A stretch of 64,000 nucleotides of DNA from Alphaproteobacteria bacterium MarineAlpha11_Bin1 (GTDB lineage Bacteria; Pseudomonadota; Alphaproteobacteria; MPNO01; UBA830), in NCBI GenBank assembly GCA_002937455.1, contig PTJZ01000003.1, forward strand, positions 214,788 to 278,787. Direction: 5' to 3'. The notes under the pieces were generated by a model. It had not been told where the DNA came from, searched no databases, and was given only the letters and a program-made list of their open reading frames with translations. Shown here piece by piece: positions 1-9,937 of the stretch (positions within the stretch are counted from its first letter, which is position 1; each line of letters starts with the position of its first letter). A program made the translations under genes and the position numbers.

Positions 1-62
1 TGTCCAACGATAAGACAAAAGCAGCCCGCTTTCTAAAAGACTTTGCGACTTATGTCGATTAA
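1..62 (+). CDS. C-terminal end of a gene cut by the window edge
   Basis: Only the last 19 codons are present, reading SNDKTKAARFLKDFATYVD before a TAA at 60-62. The frame is open from the first base, and the peptide has a helical, lysine-rich look typical of a protein C-terminus. It is too short to assign to a family. Confidence 0.4.
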   Translation, partial: SNDKTKAARFLKDFATYVD

Positions 63-226
63 GTGGCTGCGGCATCAAAAATATAACCTCTCCATACGGT
101 AGGTTTAATATTCAATTGGGCGCCCGTGCCAAGCATTCGGCTCAATAAAACTGAGAATCGTAACCTTATCGAAGGTCGATTACTACCTTTGCTTCGTCTT
201 CAAACTAAAACCGGGTATGCAGAAAA

Positions 227-793
227 ATGGATGACACCAACCACACCTTAGTCGATGCCCATTACGCCTCCGCCCTTGTTTCCACAATTTCGAAATTGCG
301 GTCTAAAATTAACGAAATAGAACGGCCGTGGAAGAATTGCGTTCTCGGGGCGTTCGAGTATTTAGAGGAAACTGCGAACGATGCGCTAGGAGCGCAAAAC
401 GCCCGCGCCGTAAAACTTCACATTGAGATGCAAAGAGATTTGTTCGACTTTATGCCCTTTTTCTCGGAGATATACAAAACTAACGAACTATCTGAGGTCT
501 GCCCTGGCGAACCACGACGAGTAAAAGAACAAATTTATGCATCAGCTAGGCTTATAGAATGGTTGCTATTCCGAAAATGCGGCGCTCAACCAGAGGAAAT
601 AGAAAAGTTATTTAATTGGCGCGAGTTGGAGCGGTTGACGGGAATTTATTGCAGAGTACTTCAAACAGTCGCCACCGACATCCACGAAATTTTGGGTGCG
701 GACAGTTTACCGGAGCCAAGCGCTTCTAAAGCGAGTGAAAATCTAACTTCATCTTCGGTTCCATACTTGAATCTCGTTAAGAAACATAGCTAA
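227..793 (+). CDS. hypothetical protein, 188 aa, helical
   Basis: I do not recognise the family. The protein is cytosolic-looking, without signal peptide or transmembrane segment, and is rich in long helical stretches with a Trp/Phe-rich middle (around residues 70-80 and 110-130). The C-terminal 30 residues are Ser/Ala-rich and probably disordered. No good Shine-Dalgarno is visible before the ATG. It sits alone between the truncated upstream gene and a decayed oxidase remnant, so the context gives no functional hint. Confidence 0.6.
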   Translation: MDDTNHTLVDAHYASALVSTISKLRSKINEIERPWKNCVLGAFEYLEETANDALGAQNARAVKLHIEMQRDLFDFMPFFSEIYKTNELSEVCPGEPRRVKEQIYASARLIEWLLFRKCGAQPEEIEKLFNWRELERLTGIYCRVLQTVATDIHEILGADSLPEPSASKASENLTSSSVPYLNLVKKHS

Positions 794-988
794 GTATCAA
801 ACGACTTTATGTGGAAATGGGGCAACGAACATAAGTCATATTAATTTATATTAAATACTTCGGCCAATTTCATTAGGAGGAGGTTTGACCCATACCTTTG
901 CGCGGCTGGGTAGCGGATTAGCGGCCCACTAATTAGAATCAGAGCTCTCTTATCAGCAATTATAAGTCCCTTCTTTAATATAAATTGG

Positions 989-1333
989 ATGAAAACTAGC
1001 GGCGAAAACAATACTTTGGTCCCGAAAATCCAACCGATAAAGTTGGAACAAATTCTGGAGACTGCTCGGACCCTAATAAGCAAGAGAGTAATTGATCGTA
1101 ATTTTACTTACCATATTCCAACTATCGGCTCCATCACAACGGACAGATATCTATACGTCAGTATGGTTGTGCTCCGCGGTATCGATGTCCCAGAGCGACT
1201 AATCCGCTTTCGAACTGATTGTAGAACACTCAAATATACTGAGTTATCTATGCATCCCCAAAGCTGCATCCACTTTTACGATTTATCTAATAAGATCCAC
1301 CTAGTTAAAGCCTACTGCCGAGGTACATTCTAA
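989..1333 (+). pseudogene. truncated pyridoxamine-phosphate-oxidase-like split-barrel protein
   Basis: The 114 residues match the N-terminal part of PNPOx-like FMN split-barrel proteins. A leading helix is followed by a strand region ending VVLRGID, then a segment containing FRTDCRT, and then HFYDLSNKI, which correspond to the VVLRG, FHTD-RS-K and HFYD-K-LQLR blocks of the family. Family members run to about 190-200 residues. Here the frame stops right after the G-R-A/T strand, so the C-terminal third, which completes the dimer interface and flavin site, is missing. No continuation is visible in the next 80 bases. I read it as a 3'-truncated remnant; a short functional variant is possible but less likely. 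Confidence 0.55.
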
Positions 1334-1414
1334 CGATAGCCTTGCGAGCCAGGCGTAGCTGTCGAGCACACTATCAAGTCAATTATGTTATACCTCGGTT
1401 AACGGCCCAGGCAC

Positions 1415-1603
1415 TCAAATACGCACCCACAAACCGCCCCCAGTCGCTCTGACGTACTCGAAAAGGATGGCTTTAAATTTTTTGTATGGTTTAGGCCCAA
1501 ATACATCAACTAGAGTGGCTCCAATTATTCGCCTCCGGGCATCTTCGAGCCTCATTTGTTTGGTCAGAACAAGCAGACCTAACAGCGAGATGACTTGCCC
1601 CAT
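1415..1603 (-). CDS. hypothetical 62-aa protein downstream of gpx
   Basis: A short ORF begins 9 bases after the glutathione peroxidase stop on the same strand. It has a hydrophobic N-terminus and a basic helical middle. No Shine-Dalgarno is visible and I do not recognise a family. It may be a small co-transcribed gene or a chance ORF. Confidence 0.3.
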   Translation of the reverse strand: MGQVISLLGLLVLTKQMRLEDARRRIIGATLVDVFGPKPYKKFKAILFEYVRATGGGLWVRI

Positions 1604-1612
1604 AGGTTGATT

Positions 1613-2149
1613 TTATTTTTGAGAATAAATCAATTTTTCCTTTAGCATGATTTGAGCTTCAATTGCCTTGATCACGCGTTTACTTGAAGGACTGGTTAGT
1701 GAGGAAAACCAGTCCACGAGCCGGCCGTCGGGCCCAATTAAGTACTTATGGAAATTCCATCTCGGTTTTGCAATCACGCCAAGTTCTGAAGCGGCCCATT
1801 TGAAGAAGGGGTGAGCTTGATTACCTATGACATGGTTTTTTTCAGTCATTGGAAAGTCTACTTCAAAATTAAATTCGCAAAATTCTTTAATCTCTGTCGT
1901 TGTTCCGGGCTCTTGACCACCAAAATCATTTGAAGGGATACCCAACACTACAAATTCTCGGTCGCGGTATGCCCGCCAAAGCGATACAAGGCCTTTATAT
2001 TGACGAGTGAAACCACATCGAGATGCTGTATTAACTATTAGCACAACGTGGCCTTTGAAATCAGATAGTGGAAGTTTTTGGCCATTTAACGAGTTAAAAA
2101 CAAAAGCGTGAGCGCCTGCTCCCTCGTTTGTAGAAACAGCTAAAAGCAT
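1613..2149 (-). CDS. gpx: glutathione peroxidase family protein
   Basis: A thioredoxin-fold peroxidase that reduces H2O2 or lipid hydroperoxides with thiols. The family catalytic residues are present: the peroxidatic Cys45 in ASRCGFT (cysteine rather than selenocysteine), Gln79 in FGGQEPG, and Trp131-Asn132 in WNFHKYL. The order and length (178 aa) are those of bacterial BtuE/Gpx proteins. The first 15 residues are not homologous-looking and might include a weak export signal or a start-site error. It is followed closely by a 62-aa ORF. Bacterial members usually prefer thioredoxin as the reductant, but that cannot be read here. Confidence 0.9.
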   Translation of the reverse strand: MLLAVSTNEGAGAHAFVFNSLNGQKLPLSDFKGHVVLIVNTASRCGFTRQYKGLVSLWRAYRDREFVVLGIPSNDFGGQEPGTTTEIKEFCEFNFEVDFPMTEKNHVIGNQAHPFFKWAASELGVIAKPRWNFHKYLIGPDGRLVDWFSSLTSPSSKRVIKAIEAQIMLKEKLIYSQK

Positions 2150-2365
2150 AAACTGACAATTACCTATCGAAGGAAGTCGTAGTCCGAAAACAAATAATAA
2201 TCGGATTACGTTCCATTTTGAAAGCCAATTAATTCTATCAAAATAGTCTACCTAATTTTTATAAATAAAGTGCGAACAGCCCGAATTAAAAAAAGTATAT
2301 GGGTTAAAAGGAAAGTACCAATATTGTTGGTGGAAATTCTCATTGAATTTTTGTTTTGAATAGCG

Positions 2366-2412
2366 GGGGGTCTTGTCGCGAAACGCTTTTCCGAAAGACG
2401 AGTAAGACCCCC
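2366..2412. terminator. strong G/C stem-loop
   Basis: GGGGGTCTT (2366-2374) pairs perfectly with AAGACCCCC (2404-2412) around a 29-base loop. It lies just past the 3' end of the exported-protein gene on the minus strand. No long T-run follows on either strand, so it may stabilise an mRNA end rather than being a classical intrinsic terminator. Confidence 0.4.
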
Positions 2413-2447
2413 AGCTACTTCACTATTTTCTTCGTGTGACCGAAGGC

Positions 2448-2789
2448 CTACATCCTGACTGTCGAAACAGCTTCAATGCTTGCCGATAGCCGGTCTCCTT
2501 TTTTGATTTGACCGTGCGAAGCGAAGGCCGAGGCGATGTCGACACCCACGTGAGTTCCAACCCTGTTTGATTCAATGACGGAAGCAGAGGTAAGAAAATC
2601 TGAACCTAAAAACCGAGTTGTTCCCGAAAACAAAATCGAAGCGTTGTGAGCCGCTGCCAAGTCGGCTCCAGCATGCACCTCAGTCGCGACCTTGACGGGC
2701 GAGGAGTCCGGATTTGTTGCCTGAGCTGAGCTAGAAAATGCAGCAATTAAAGTTGACGCAATCAAAAGATGTGAAAATTTTTTCGACAT
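2448..2789 (-). CDS. hypothetical exported protein, 113 aa
   Basis: A clear Sec signal peptide (basic MSKK, hydrophobic core, AQA cleavage site near residue 24) precedes a small mature domain of about 89 residues. The mature part is rich in Ala, Ser, Val and His and has no cysteines. I do not recognise the family. Its length and composition suggest a small periplasmic or surface protein. It lies between gpx and another exported protein, both on the same strand, but the gaps are too large for a tight operon. Confidence 0.65.
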   Translation of the reverse strand: MSKKFSHLLIASTLIAAFSSSAQATNPDSSPVKVATEVHAGADLAAAHNASILFSGTTRFLGSDFLTSASVIESNRVGTHVGVDIASAFASHGQIKKGDRLSASIEAVSTVRM

Positions 2790-2952
2790 GGTTCATTAAA
2801 ATCCTTGAGGTTACTAGATAAGGGTATTTTCTTTACGTGCCGTTATCCAAAATAGATCAGACTGCCCCTCGGATTTTTCCTCATCCATGGTCGACAATTT
2901 CCGCTAAACCAAAAAATGTTCGTTAATCAACCTATTCTCGGAGTCGAAGAAT

Positions 2953-3741
2953 TTAGTTTGTGCTCTGAAAGAGAATCCAATCGGCGATTTCTAGAGCTAC
3001 CTGCCGTTCAATACCCTCGAAACCATGGTGGTGAAAAGGTCCGCACCCACGACCGCTGGGAATACCCCCGATATACCTCAAAAAGTTTTTGCGAGGTGCA
3101 GAAACCTGATCAAAAAAAACTTTTGCAAATTTATAACGCGTCACCGAGCATTCATCTTTCGAATGATGTGCAATTAATATTGGGACGTCGATACTATTAC
3201 CGATGATGATCTCCATCGAATAATTGACTGCTTTCGCCGAGTTATTTGTATAAATCCCGGAAGCTAGAACAACTCCGTCTATCGTTTTAGGGAATGTTTT
3301 TGAATATGCACCGGCATCTACAGTGCCTCTGCTGAAACCGACGATAAAGATCGGTCGATTGTTTCGCCGCTTAATGAACTTTACAAGCTCCCATATTGCC
3401 TCCAAACGTTCTCGACTAGCACGGTATTGGTAACCCGCCTTTTGTCTACTTGAGCGGTTAGGCAACAGATAAAAATTAATATTTTCATCGAAGAATACGA
3501 CGCGCTGCCTGATGAGAAAATTATTACCTCTCCCATCTTGGTTTCTGAGCCCCTTACCCCCAATAATAGCGATAATATTTGCTTTGGACTGCGCGCCCTC
3601 AGACGCATGGATATCTAAATTAGAGATACCGGCTACTTTAAATTTGAAACTTGTTGCTAACGAGCTGACAGAAAATGAAACGCCAATCACCAAAACTATG
3701 AAAAATTTTGAAAGGATTTGTGCCCAATGAAAAATTGCCAA
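2953..3741 (-). CDS. exported alpha/beta-hydrolase-like protein
   Basis: A predicted export signal or N-terminal anchor (hydrophobic residues about 12-30) is followed by a domain with an alpha/beta-hydrolase layout. The nucleophile elbow is GFSRG (Ser137), an acid may be Asp196 in HHSKDEC, and a His cluster at 237-239 (FHHHG) falls where the catalytic His belongs. The C-terminal segment ending in IADWI is typical of dienelactone-hydrolase-like folds. Substrate is unknown. The 262-aa length suits a small esterase or peptidase-like enzyme in the periplasm. Confidence 0.65.
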   Translation of the reverse strand: MAIFHWAQILSKFFIVLVIGVSFSVSSLATSFKFKVAGISNLDIHASEGAQSKANIIAIIGGKGLRNQDGRGNNFLIRQRVVFFDENINFYLLPNRSSRQKAGYQYRASRERLEAIWELVKFIKRRNNRPIFIVGFSRGTVDAGAYSKTFPKTIDGVVLASGIYTNNSAKAVNYSMEIIIGNSIDVPILIAHHSKDECSVTRYKFAKVFFDQVSAPRKNFLRYIGGIPSGRGCGPFHHHGFEGIERQVALEIADWILFQSTN

Positions 3742-4008
3742 ACTCCATATTTGGAATAGCGTGAAAGTTTGGAAAAATATTCGAGAATCAAACGAGATAC
3801 CTTAAAGCGCTAATGTTGGTCAGCCTGATTATTCTATCACTGGAACCTTGTCCACTAAGAGACAGAAAAATTATCTTCGAATAGCTCTTCGATTATTAGC
3901 GTTCCTGCTTTATTGTAAATTTTTGGATGGCTTCTATGAGTTTCGTGGCAGGCATTCTTCTCCAATTGTTTTTAAATTAAAGGCTTTATCGCCGTATTAA
4001 AAACTCTC

Positions 4009-5124
4009 TCATATCGGGTTCTTACTATTCCAGGACCTACCCGTTAACAGCTTCCAAGCGTTGCGATAACCAATAGCATGCCTCGCTCCATCGGGCAGGT
4101 CGCGCATTATTAGCCGAATGTTTTGGACTCTTTTCCTAATAAATTTGTCAAGCGGCCCTCGACCGCCTCCATAATCAAGACCAACAACGAAACGGTCTGC
4201 AAAATCGATAATTATCTCCTTCCACTGATCAGCAAGATCAGGAAACTGCCGATCACTTTCGCGCCGCCAAATTATGGTATCTAAAGTTTCTTCACCGGAA
4301 CAATTATAGATTCTTCCAGGCCGACCTGTCGCTAAGTCAAAGTAGAGGTTGGGGTAGTTCCGCAAAAGATGTCTTACCCTGTCGGCAGTGAAGTCACTTT
4401 GTTTCTTCGGTTGCCGGATTTGTCCAAAATGGGCGTGTATGACTTTGGCACTCGGATACGCCTTCAGCATTCTTTCGAGCCCTCTAAGGAGTAAATTCTC
4501 CGGTTCATTATGAATAACAAATGCGACGGCGCTATCTGCTGAAAGTTGGAACAGCCGATGTGCGTTAGGGCCCTCTATGGGAACATGAACATCACGGAAG
4601 GTATTGCCCGCTCTACATTGCCGACGGGACATATAGTGTCGGAATTCGAACTCCCCCATAATTGGATAGGCGCCGGACCGTATATGTTTTTCAGTCTGGC
4701 TAATAAAGCTATTTTTACCCCTCACCCAGTTCTTATTTGTGCCGCCGTTGCTAGCAAGCAGAAAACGGTTGGGATACGAGTTTACAACTTTGTGGATATA
4801 AAAGCCCCAGCGGTAACCCTTCTGCTTTTTACTATTCCTACGCGCCTGATATCCATCAAAAGCCATCAACGCAACGCCGACTTCATCCATCACCGGTATC
4901 GCTTTACTAAGATAAGCCTCTCCATCCTGGCGTTTAAGACTCGACTGCAAATCGATCAACGGAATTTCACCAATATCCAAAAACGACTGAATACGTTTTC
5001 GCCACATCGTCTCCAACTCAGCGCGCGAATAATTGATATCGAGTGGCTGTTCGGCATTTGAAACTGAAACACTCATTAAAATCAAAAATGCTACAAAGAC
5101 GCTGAGGAATTTACGTACCTTCAT
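4009..5124 (-). CDS. exported amidohydrolase-like TIM-barrel protein
   Basis: A signal peptide (residues 1-24, ending SNA) precedes a domain resembling the amidohydrolase_2 family (PF04909-like). Visible pieces are the GEFEFRH strand, the VIHAHFGQ strand, the YPNLYFDLA strand and the [10 protein letters not shown] strand near the C-terminus, followed by the NAWKLL helix that closes such barrels. The classical N-terminal metal-binding HxH is not obvious; the corresponding strand reads ALMAFDG. It may therefore be a catalytically altered or non-metal member. It is transcribed away from tRNA-Arg. Confidence 0.6.
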   Translation of the reverse strand: MKVRKFLSVFVAFLILMSVSVSNAEQPLDINYSRAELETMWRKRIQSFLDIGEIPLIDLQSSLKRQDGEAYLSKAIPVMDEVGVALMAFDGYQARRNSKKQKGYRWGFYIHKVVNSYPNRFLLASNGGTNKNWVRGKNSFISQTEKHIRSGAYPIMGEFEFRHYMSRRQCRAGNTFRDVHVPIEGPNAHRLFQLSADSAVAFVIHNEPENLLLRGLERMLKAYPSAKVIHAHFGQIRQPKKQSDFTADRVRHLLRNYPNLYFDLATGRPGRIYNCSGEETLDTIIWRRESDRQFPDLADQWKEIIIDFADRFVVGLDYGGGRGPLDKFIRKRVQNIRLIMRDLPDGARHAIGYRNAWKLLTGRSWNSKNPI

Positions 5125-5155
5125 TTTACTTTTCCGTAAGAGGTTCGCAATTAGA

Positions 5156-5232
<77 letters not shown>

Positions 5233-5362
5233 CAAGTAACAAGTTTGTACCACGTTTTCAATCGCGTTGCGACGAGATGAACTCATAGAGATTGCGAAGC
5301 AAGCTTAGCTGATAGATAAAGTAGCTAACTCATAGGAATAATTACTCGCGGGAGAGAAACTC

Positions 5363-6130
5363 ATGGGGGGAAAACTTACAGGGAGAAAAGCAATTATCGT
5401 TGGCGGTGGGGGCGGAATCGGCGGAGCGATTGCTCGGCGATTTCACATAGAGGGCGCGGCGGTCGGTATTGTAGACGTTGACGAGAAGGCAATCGAAGCC
5501 CGGGTGGCCGAACTGAAAGACGGACCCGGAACCGCCCAGGTATTTTCAATCGCCATCGATATAAGCAATCCTGAGGGAGCAAAATGGGCGGTTAGCGAAG
5601 TGTCCAATGCGATAGGAGGGCTAGATATTTCCGTTCACTCTGCTGCCAGCCGTGATCCGACAGCACCCACGGAATATACAGAAATCGAGAACTGGAACGA
5701 AGCAATTCGGGTAAATTTAACTAGCATGTTTCTCCAGTGCAAATACGTAATTCCCGAACTGCGAGCCAAAGGAGGAGGTGTAATTATAAATATCGCATCG
5801 CAGCTTGGAAGTGTGGTTACTCCGGGCCGCCCCGCCTACCATGCAACAAAGGGTGCTGTAATCCAGCTTACCAAAGCAATCGCTGTCGAAACTACACAGG
5901 ACAATATTCGGGCGGTAACGATCTCGCCAGGTGCTATAGAAACCAACCGTCTTCTAGCCCGTCATAAAAACATCGAAGTAATTCGCGAAAAACTAACACC
6001 TGGCCATCCAATCGGACGTTTAGGCCAGCCGGATGATATCGCGGGCGCCGCCCTTTTTGTAGCCAGCGATGATGCCGCCTTCATGACCGGTACTGACCTT
6101 ATTGTCGACGGCGGATATACGGCAATTTGA
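5363..6130 (+). CDS. SDR family NAD(P)-dependent oxidoreductase
   Basis: A classical short-chain dehydrogenase of 255 aa. The Rossmann glycine motif is VGGGGGIGGAIA, an Asp at the end of beta-2 (IVDVD) suggests NAD preference, and the catalytic block has Ser in NIASQLG and Tyr/Lys in YHATK. It ends with the usual FMTGTDLIVDGG. Start ATG is preceded by GGGAGAG. A second SDR starts 4 bases after its stop, so the two are co-transcribed. Substrate is not readable; a role in oxidising an alcohol intermediate is plausible next to the TRAP uptake operon. Confidence 0.9.
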   Translation: MGGKLTGRKAIIVGGGGGIGGAIARRFHIEGAAVGIVDVDEKAIEARVAELKDGPGTAQVFSIAIDISNPEGAKWAVSEVSNAIGGLDISVHSAASRDPTAPTEYTEIENWNEAIRVNLTSMFLQCKYVIPELRAKGGGVIINIASQLGSVVTPGRPAYHATKGAVIQLTKAIAVETTQDNIRAVTISPGAIETNRLLARHKNIEVIREKLTPGHPIGRLGQPDDIAGAALFVASDDAAFMTGTDLIVDGGYTAI

Positions 6131-6134
6131 CAAA

Positions 6135-6797
6135 ATGTCCCGCGTTCTCATAACCGGTGGCGAAACTGGACTAGGCCTCGAGCTAACCCGAGCGTACTCC
6201 GCCGCCGGCGATATTGTTTCTGTAATCTGCCGTGAATCGTCAGCAGAGTTGGACGCGCTGGCCCCGCACGTTAACTACGCCAAAGCTGACGTAAGGGATC
6301 CCGGGGTCATCGATCAAGTCGCTAAGGAAATCGGGCATACTCCAATAGACATACTGATCAATAACGCAGGGATAATGATTAAAGACGATATCAACAAAAT
6401 AGATCTCGCCGCCCTCCGTCTGCAATTCGAAGTCAATGCCCTTGGCCCACTCAACATTGTACTCGCTTTCCAACAACTTCTGCACACAGGGTCTCGGGTA
6501 ATAAATATTTCCAGCCGGCTTGGGTCGATCGACGACAATGAAACCGGCGATGACTATGGCTACCGGATGTCAAAAGCAGCACAAAATATGCTGACATCGA
6601 ACCTATCCATTCAGCTTCGTAAAAAAGGTGTATGCGTCGTCGCCCTCCACCCCGGGATTGTTGCAACTGGCATGACCGGTGGTTTCGGTACACCCGCCGC
6701 TAAGGTGGCCAATGATCTTAAGATTACTATCGAAGGTCTCGACGAAAGATTTACAGGAAAATTCTTCGACCGTTTTGGTAAAGAAATTCCCTGGTAG
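6135..6797 (+). CDS. SDR family oxidoreductase
   Basis: A second short-chain dehydrogenase, 220 aa from the ATG at 6135, which lies 4 bases after the upstream stop and gives the expected N-terminus MSRVLITGG. The nucleotide motif is TGGETGLGLE, the NNAG motif is present, Ser lies in NISSRLG, and Tyr/Lys occur in YRMSK. The shorter C-terminus resembles C-factor-like or carbonyl-reductase-type SDRs. It converges on the TRAP permease gene with only 4 bases between stops. Confidence 0.85.
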   Translation: MSRVLITGGETGLGLELTRAYSAAGDIVSVICRESSAELDALAPHVNYAKADVRDPGVIDQVAKEIGHTPIDILINNAGIMIKDDINKIDLAALRLQFEVNALGPLNIVLAFQQLLHTGSRVINISSRLGSIDDNETGDDYGYRMSKAAQNMLTSNLSIQLRKKGVCVVALHPGIVATGMTGGFGTPAAKVANDLKITIEGLDERFTGKFFDRFGKEIPW

Positions 6798-6801
6798 AGC
6801 A

Positions 6802-8763
6802 CTAAGTAAAGACCAAGCTAAGATCGGGGATTGCAATCAACAAGATTGTTACCAGAAGCATAACGAATGCAAATGGCATCGCTCCCAGAAAAATCTGGTT
6901 CAATGTTATCCGGTCGTCATTCAAAGTAGATTTCACAACATAGCACGTGATTCCTAATGGAGGGGTTAGCAACCCAATTTCAACGGCAATCACCGTTACA
7001 ACCCCGAACCAAATCGGATCCCCGCCAAACATTGCAAGAGACGGAAGCGCCAACGGCAAAATGATTAGCATAATTGAGATGGAGTCGAGGATCATGCCAA
7101 GCAAAATCAAAATTAATACATAGGCGATTATAAAAAGGGTATAGCTGTCCCCCACAAAACCTCCCATCTGCTGCGGTAAACCGGATAGCGCTAGCATGCG
7201 CGAATAAATATTTGCGGCAAGAATTAGAAATAGAATGGACACCGTGATGTGGCCCGTTTCCACAAGGACTCCCCAAAGCGTCTTCCAGTCCAGTTTTCGT
7301 CTGATGAGTCCAATCAAAAGCGCACCAAATGCACCTGCCGCGCCTGCTTCAGTAGGAGTGAATATACCACCATAAATTCCACCGATCACCAGAACCATGA
7401 GACTGAAAATCGGAAAAAGTTTTAGTAACGCTGATCTACTCGACTCGTCACCATTCGTCTGGTCTTGCATCACTTTGACGTCACCTACCCACTCCGGTTT
7501 CCAAGTAGCCATGCCAAGTATGACAAGGGCAAAGGCGACCGCGAGGATAAGCCCGGGGATTAAGGCTGCAATAAACAAAACGCCAACTGACTGTTCCGCA
7601 ATAAAGGCGTATACAATAAAAAGAAGACTCGGCGGTATCAGCATCCCGAGAACAGAAGAGCCAGCCACTACACCCACAGAAAATCGTGCCGTATATCCTT
7701 GCGCCATCATTTCCGGCGTAGCGACACGGGTGAACGCGGCCGCGGATGCGATAGAGGAACCTGTAATCGCAGCAAATACGGCGTTTGCTGCGACTGTGGC
7801 TATCCCGAGCCCTCCCCGAACCCGTCTAAGCGCCCATCGAGCCACTTGGAAGGTATCCTTACCGACGTCGGTCGCGGCCACAAGTAATCCCATCAGCACA
7901 AAAAGCGGAACCACACCAAAAAAGTAGTTCTTCATATATTCCGCACCGGCCTGCGGTAACATTCTTTCAGCGATAACGGTGTTTCCCTTCATCAACCAGA
8001 TGCCGCAAAAACCGAGGACTATTAAAGCAATTCCGATAGGCATTCCTGCATAAATCAGGATTAACATGAAGATTATGGACAGAATTCCGATTTGCGCATT
8101 TGAGAGATCGGCGGATGTAAGCCAGTATATAATGATGGCAAACCCCGCCAACCCTAACAGCCAACCGTAGCCTCCCTTTACACCCTCAACGCCGGCTAAG
8201 CCCTTACGAAAAGTTCGGCCTGCTCCAGAAACCTCTCGGATGAAGCGCAAAAGAAATTCGATACTGGTTGCAATTCCGCCAACCAGCAAAATTAAATAAA
8301 ACGGCCACACGATAAAGGTAACCACACCGGGCACGCCAGCAATCTCGTCTTCGGCCCATGCATCCGAAAACTCACCCCAAAACCCTTGGGCCATAATAAG
8401 AAAAACAACTATCCCAAATAAATTGAAAATAGCATTGAATACACGCCCCGCGAAGGGACGCTTAATTTCAAGCCATTCAATCAGTAGTTCTGCACGAATG
8501 AACTTCCCTGCATGCAGGGTATTCGCAAGTTGTAAATAAATTGTACCGGAAATAGAAAAAGCGATTATTTCAGGAACGCCATTCAGCGGATGGTTAAGAA
8601 CATTCCGGGCGAAAATATCGGCGCAGATGATCAGCATCATACCGAACACCCACAGGGTGCCGACACTATTCATCAAATTAGTAAGGCTGATGAAAAGGCG
8701 AACAGGCAGACCGATCACCGTCTCTCTACCCGATCCGTCACCCGCCTGAGCGGGGTCTGTCAC
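6802..8763 (-). CDS. TRAP transporter fused small-large permease (DctQM type)
   Basis: The membrane component of a tripartite ATP-independent periplasmic transporter, with both membrane subunits fused in 653 aa. Residues about 25-180 are DctQ-like (four helices with the FARNVLNHPLNGVPEI signature). From about 215 onward it is DctM-like, with many helices and the conserved GSSIASAAAFTRVATPEM and LIPPSL segments. Start appears to be GTG at 8763, 25 bases after the binding-protein stop. It would use an ion gradient to import the ligand captured by the adjacent DctP protein, probably an organic acid. Confidence 0.9.
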   Translation of the reverse strand: MTDPAQAGDGSGRETVIGLPVRLFISLTNLMNSVGTLWVFGMMLIICADIFARNVLNHPLNGVPEIIAFSISGTIYLQLANTLHAGKFIRAELLIEWLEIKRPFAGRVFNAIFNLFGIVVFLIMAQGFWGEFSDAWAEDEIAGVPGVVTFIVWPFYLILLVGGIATSIEFLLRFIREVSGAGRTFRKGLAGVEGVKGGYGWLLGLAGFAIIIYWLTSADLSNAQIGILSIIFMLILIYAGMPIGIALIVLGFCGIWLMKGNTVIAERMLPQAGAEYMKNYFFGVVPLFVLMGLLVAATDVGKDTFQVARWALRRVRGGLGIATVAANAVFAAITGSSIASAAAFTRVATPEMMAQGYTARFSVGVVAGSSVLGMLIPPSLLFIVYAFIAEQSVGVLFIAALIPGLILAVAFALVILGMATWKPEWVGDVKVMQDQTNGDESSRSALLKLFPIFSLMVLVIGGIYGGIFTPTEAGAAGAFGALLIGLIRRKLDWKTLWGVLVETGHITVSILFLILAANIYSRMLALSGLPQQMGGFVGDSYTLFIIAYVLILILLGMILDSISIMLIILPLALPSLAMFGGDPIWFGVVTVIAVEIGLLTPPLGITCYVVKSTLNDDRITLNQIFLGAMPFAFVMLLVTILLIAIPDLSLVFT

Positions 8764-8788
8764 CCGCTAAGTCCGTTAGAAGGTCCGA

Positions 8789-9868
8789 TCAGAGGCCTTC
8801 GTCCCAGTTCCGTAATGGTTTGGCACCCGACGCTCGCGCAACATCCATAAAGGTTTTCATTACTACCCTCGCAGGAATACCTTTCTTTTCGTTCGCATCT
8901 ACCCATTCCTTGGCAAGGTTCGGCATCGCAGCTGCCCAGCTACGGCGTTCCGCCGCCGGCAGGGTAGTAACGATAGCTCCCTGTTTGGCCATTAGTTTAA
9001 GGAATAAACCGGCTTTTTTCTCAATGATTGCCGCCTGTTTCGAGGAATACTCGCCGCCAAGCTTCATAAAAATATCTTGCATGTAAGCTGGCAGGGAATT
9101 CCAAGTGTCCTTGTTCATCGTGATGGCACCGGATATCGGCCCTCCCATATCAACTACTGTCACGTACTTGCCCACTTCGTGGAGCTTAAAAGGAAACATC
9201 CCGGTCGTAATCGAGATACCGCCGTCAGCTACACCGGTTTTCACACCGTTATAGTACACCGGCAGGCCACCATTTACTGCAACTGCGCCGGTTCCCCTTA
9301 CCCAACCAGCAAGTGCGTCAGGAGCATACAATTTTCTACCTTTAAGATCCGCAACTGATTTCACCGGGAATTTGGTGAAAATGTTGTATGTATCGGCGAC
9401 TTGGATACCAAGATAAACTTGATTGTGCCTATCCCAGGCCTTTTTCATCGCTGCCACGTCTTTATGTAGCTTCTCACCGATTGAATTCAGAACCTTTACA
9501 TCCCCTGTCACAAACGGAGCGTAGAATGATACGTTCATTAACGGCATTTTAATCGGCTCCCAGAGAGTGCCGACCCAGCCTAAATCAGCCAGCCCGTTCT
9601 GTACGCCTTCGAGAGTGTTCTTGAAATTATAAAGCGCTCCAGCATATGCTTGAGTCCATTTGATACTGTCCCCCTTACCGGCCGAAGCTACCCGAGACAT
9701 TGACTGCGGGACCACGTGATCTTTTATAACTTGAACCCAAGGGACTATGGGCGGATGACTCGATCCTGCCGTTAACTTAAATGTTTTAGCTGTAGTCCCC
9801 GAAACACCCAGTAATACCATAACGCTGGTGGCGATCGCCCCCGCAGCAAGTGTTTTCGTTAATGACAT
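8789..9868 (-). CDS. TRAP transporter substrate-binding protein (DctP type)
   Basis: A periplasmic solute-binding protein of 359 aa. I chose the ATG at 9868 because AGGAGAGGT sits 9 bases upstream (9878-9886) and gives a normal signal peptide (MSLTKTLAAG... cut near TTAKT). DctP hallmarks include the PFVTGDVKVLN region, LKGRKLYAP before the binding helix, and GGISITTGMFPFKLHEVGK. It is the first gene of the TRAP operon. A palindrome at 9938-9954 lies in its promoter region. Ligand is unknown. Confidence 0.9.
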   Translation of the reverse strand: MSLTKTLAAGAIATSVMVLLGVSGTTAKTFKLTAGSSHPPIVPWVQVIKDHVVPQSMSRVASAGKGDSIKWTQAYAGALYNFKNTLEGVQNGLADLGWVGTLWEPIKMPLMNVSFYAPFVTGDVKVLNSIGEKLHKDVAAMKKAWDRHNQVYLGIQVADTYNIFTKFPVKSVADLKGRKLYAPDALAGWVRGTGAVAVNGGLPVYYNGVKTGVADGGISITTGMFPFKLHEVGKYVTVVDMGGPISGAITMNKDTWNSLPAYMQDIFMKLGGEYSSKQAAIIEKKAGLFLKLMAKQGAIVTTLPAAERRSWAAAMPNLAKEWVDANEKKGIPARVVMKTFMDVARASGAKPLRNWDEGL

Positions 9869-9937
9869 TTTAATGCTACCTCTCCTGAACATTTTATAAG
9901 ACGTTTGCACGTCGCTCTTTTATTCACATAATTATTA

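Noticed and set aside
7397..7927. Long open frame antisense to the TRAP permease
   Set aside because: It lies opposite a well-conserved membrane gene and its composition mirrors that gene's codons; no family is recognisable.
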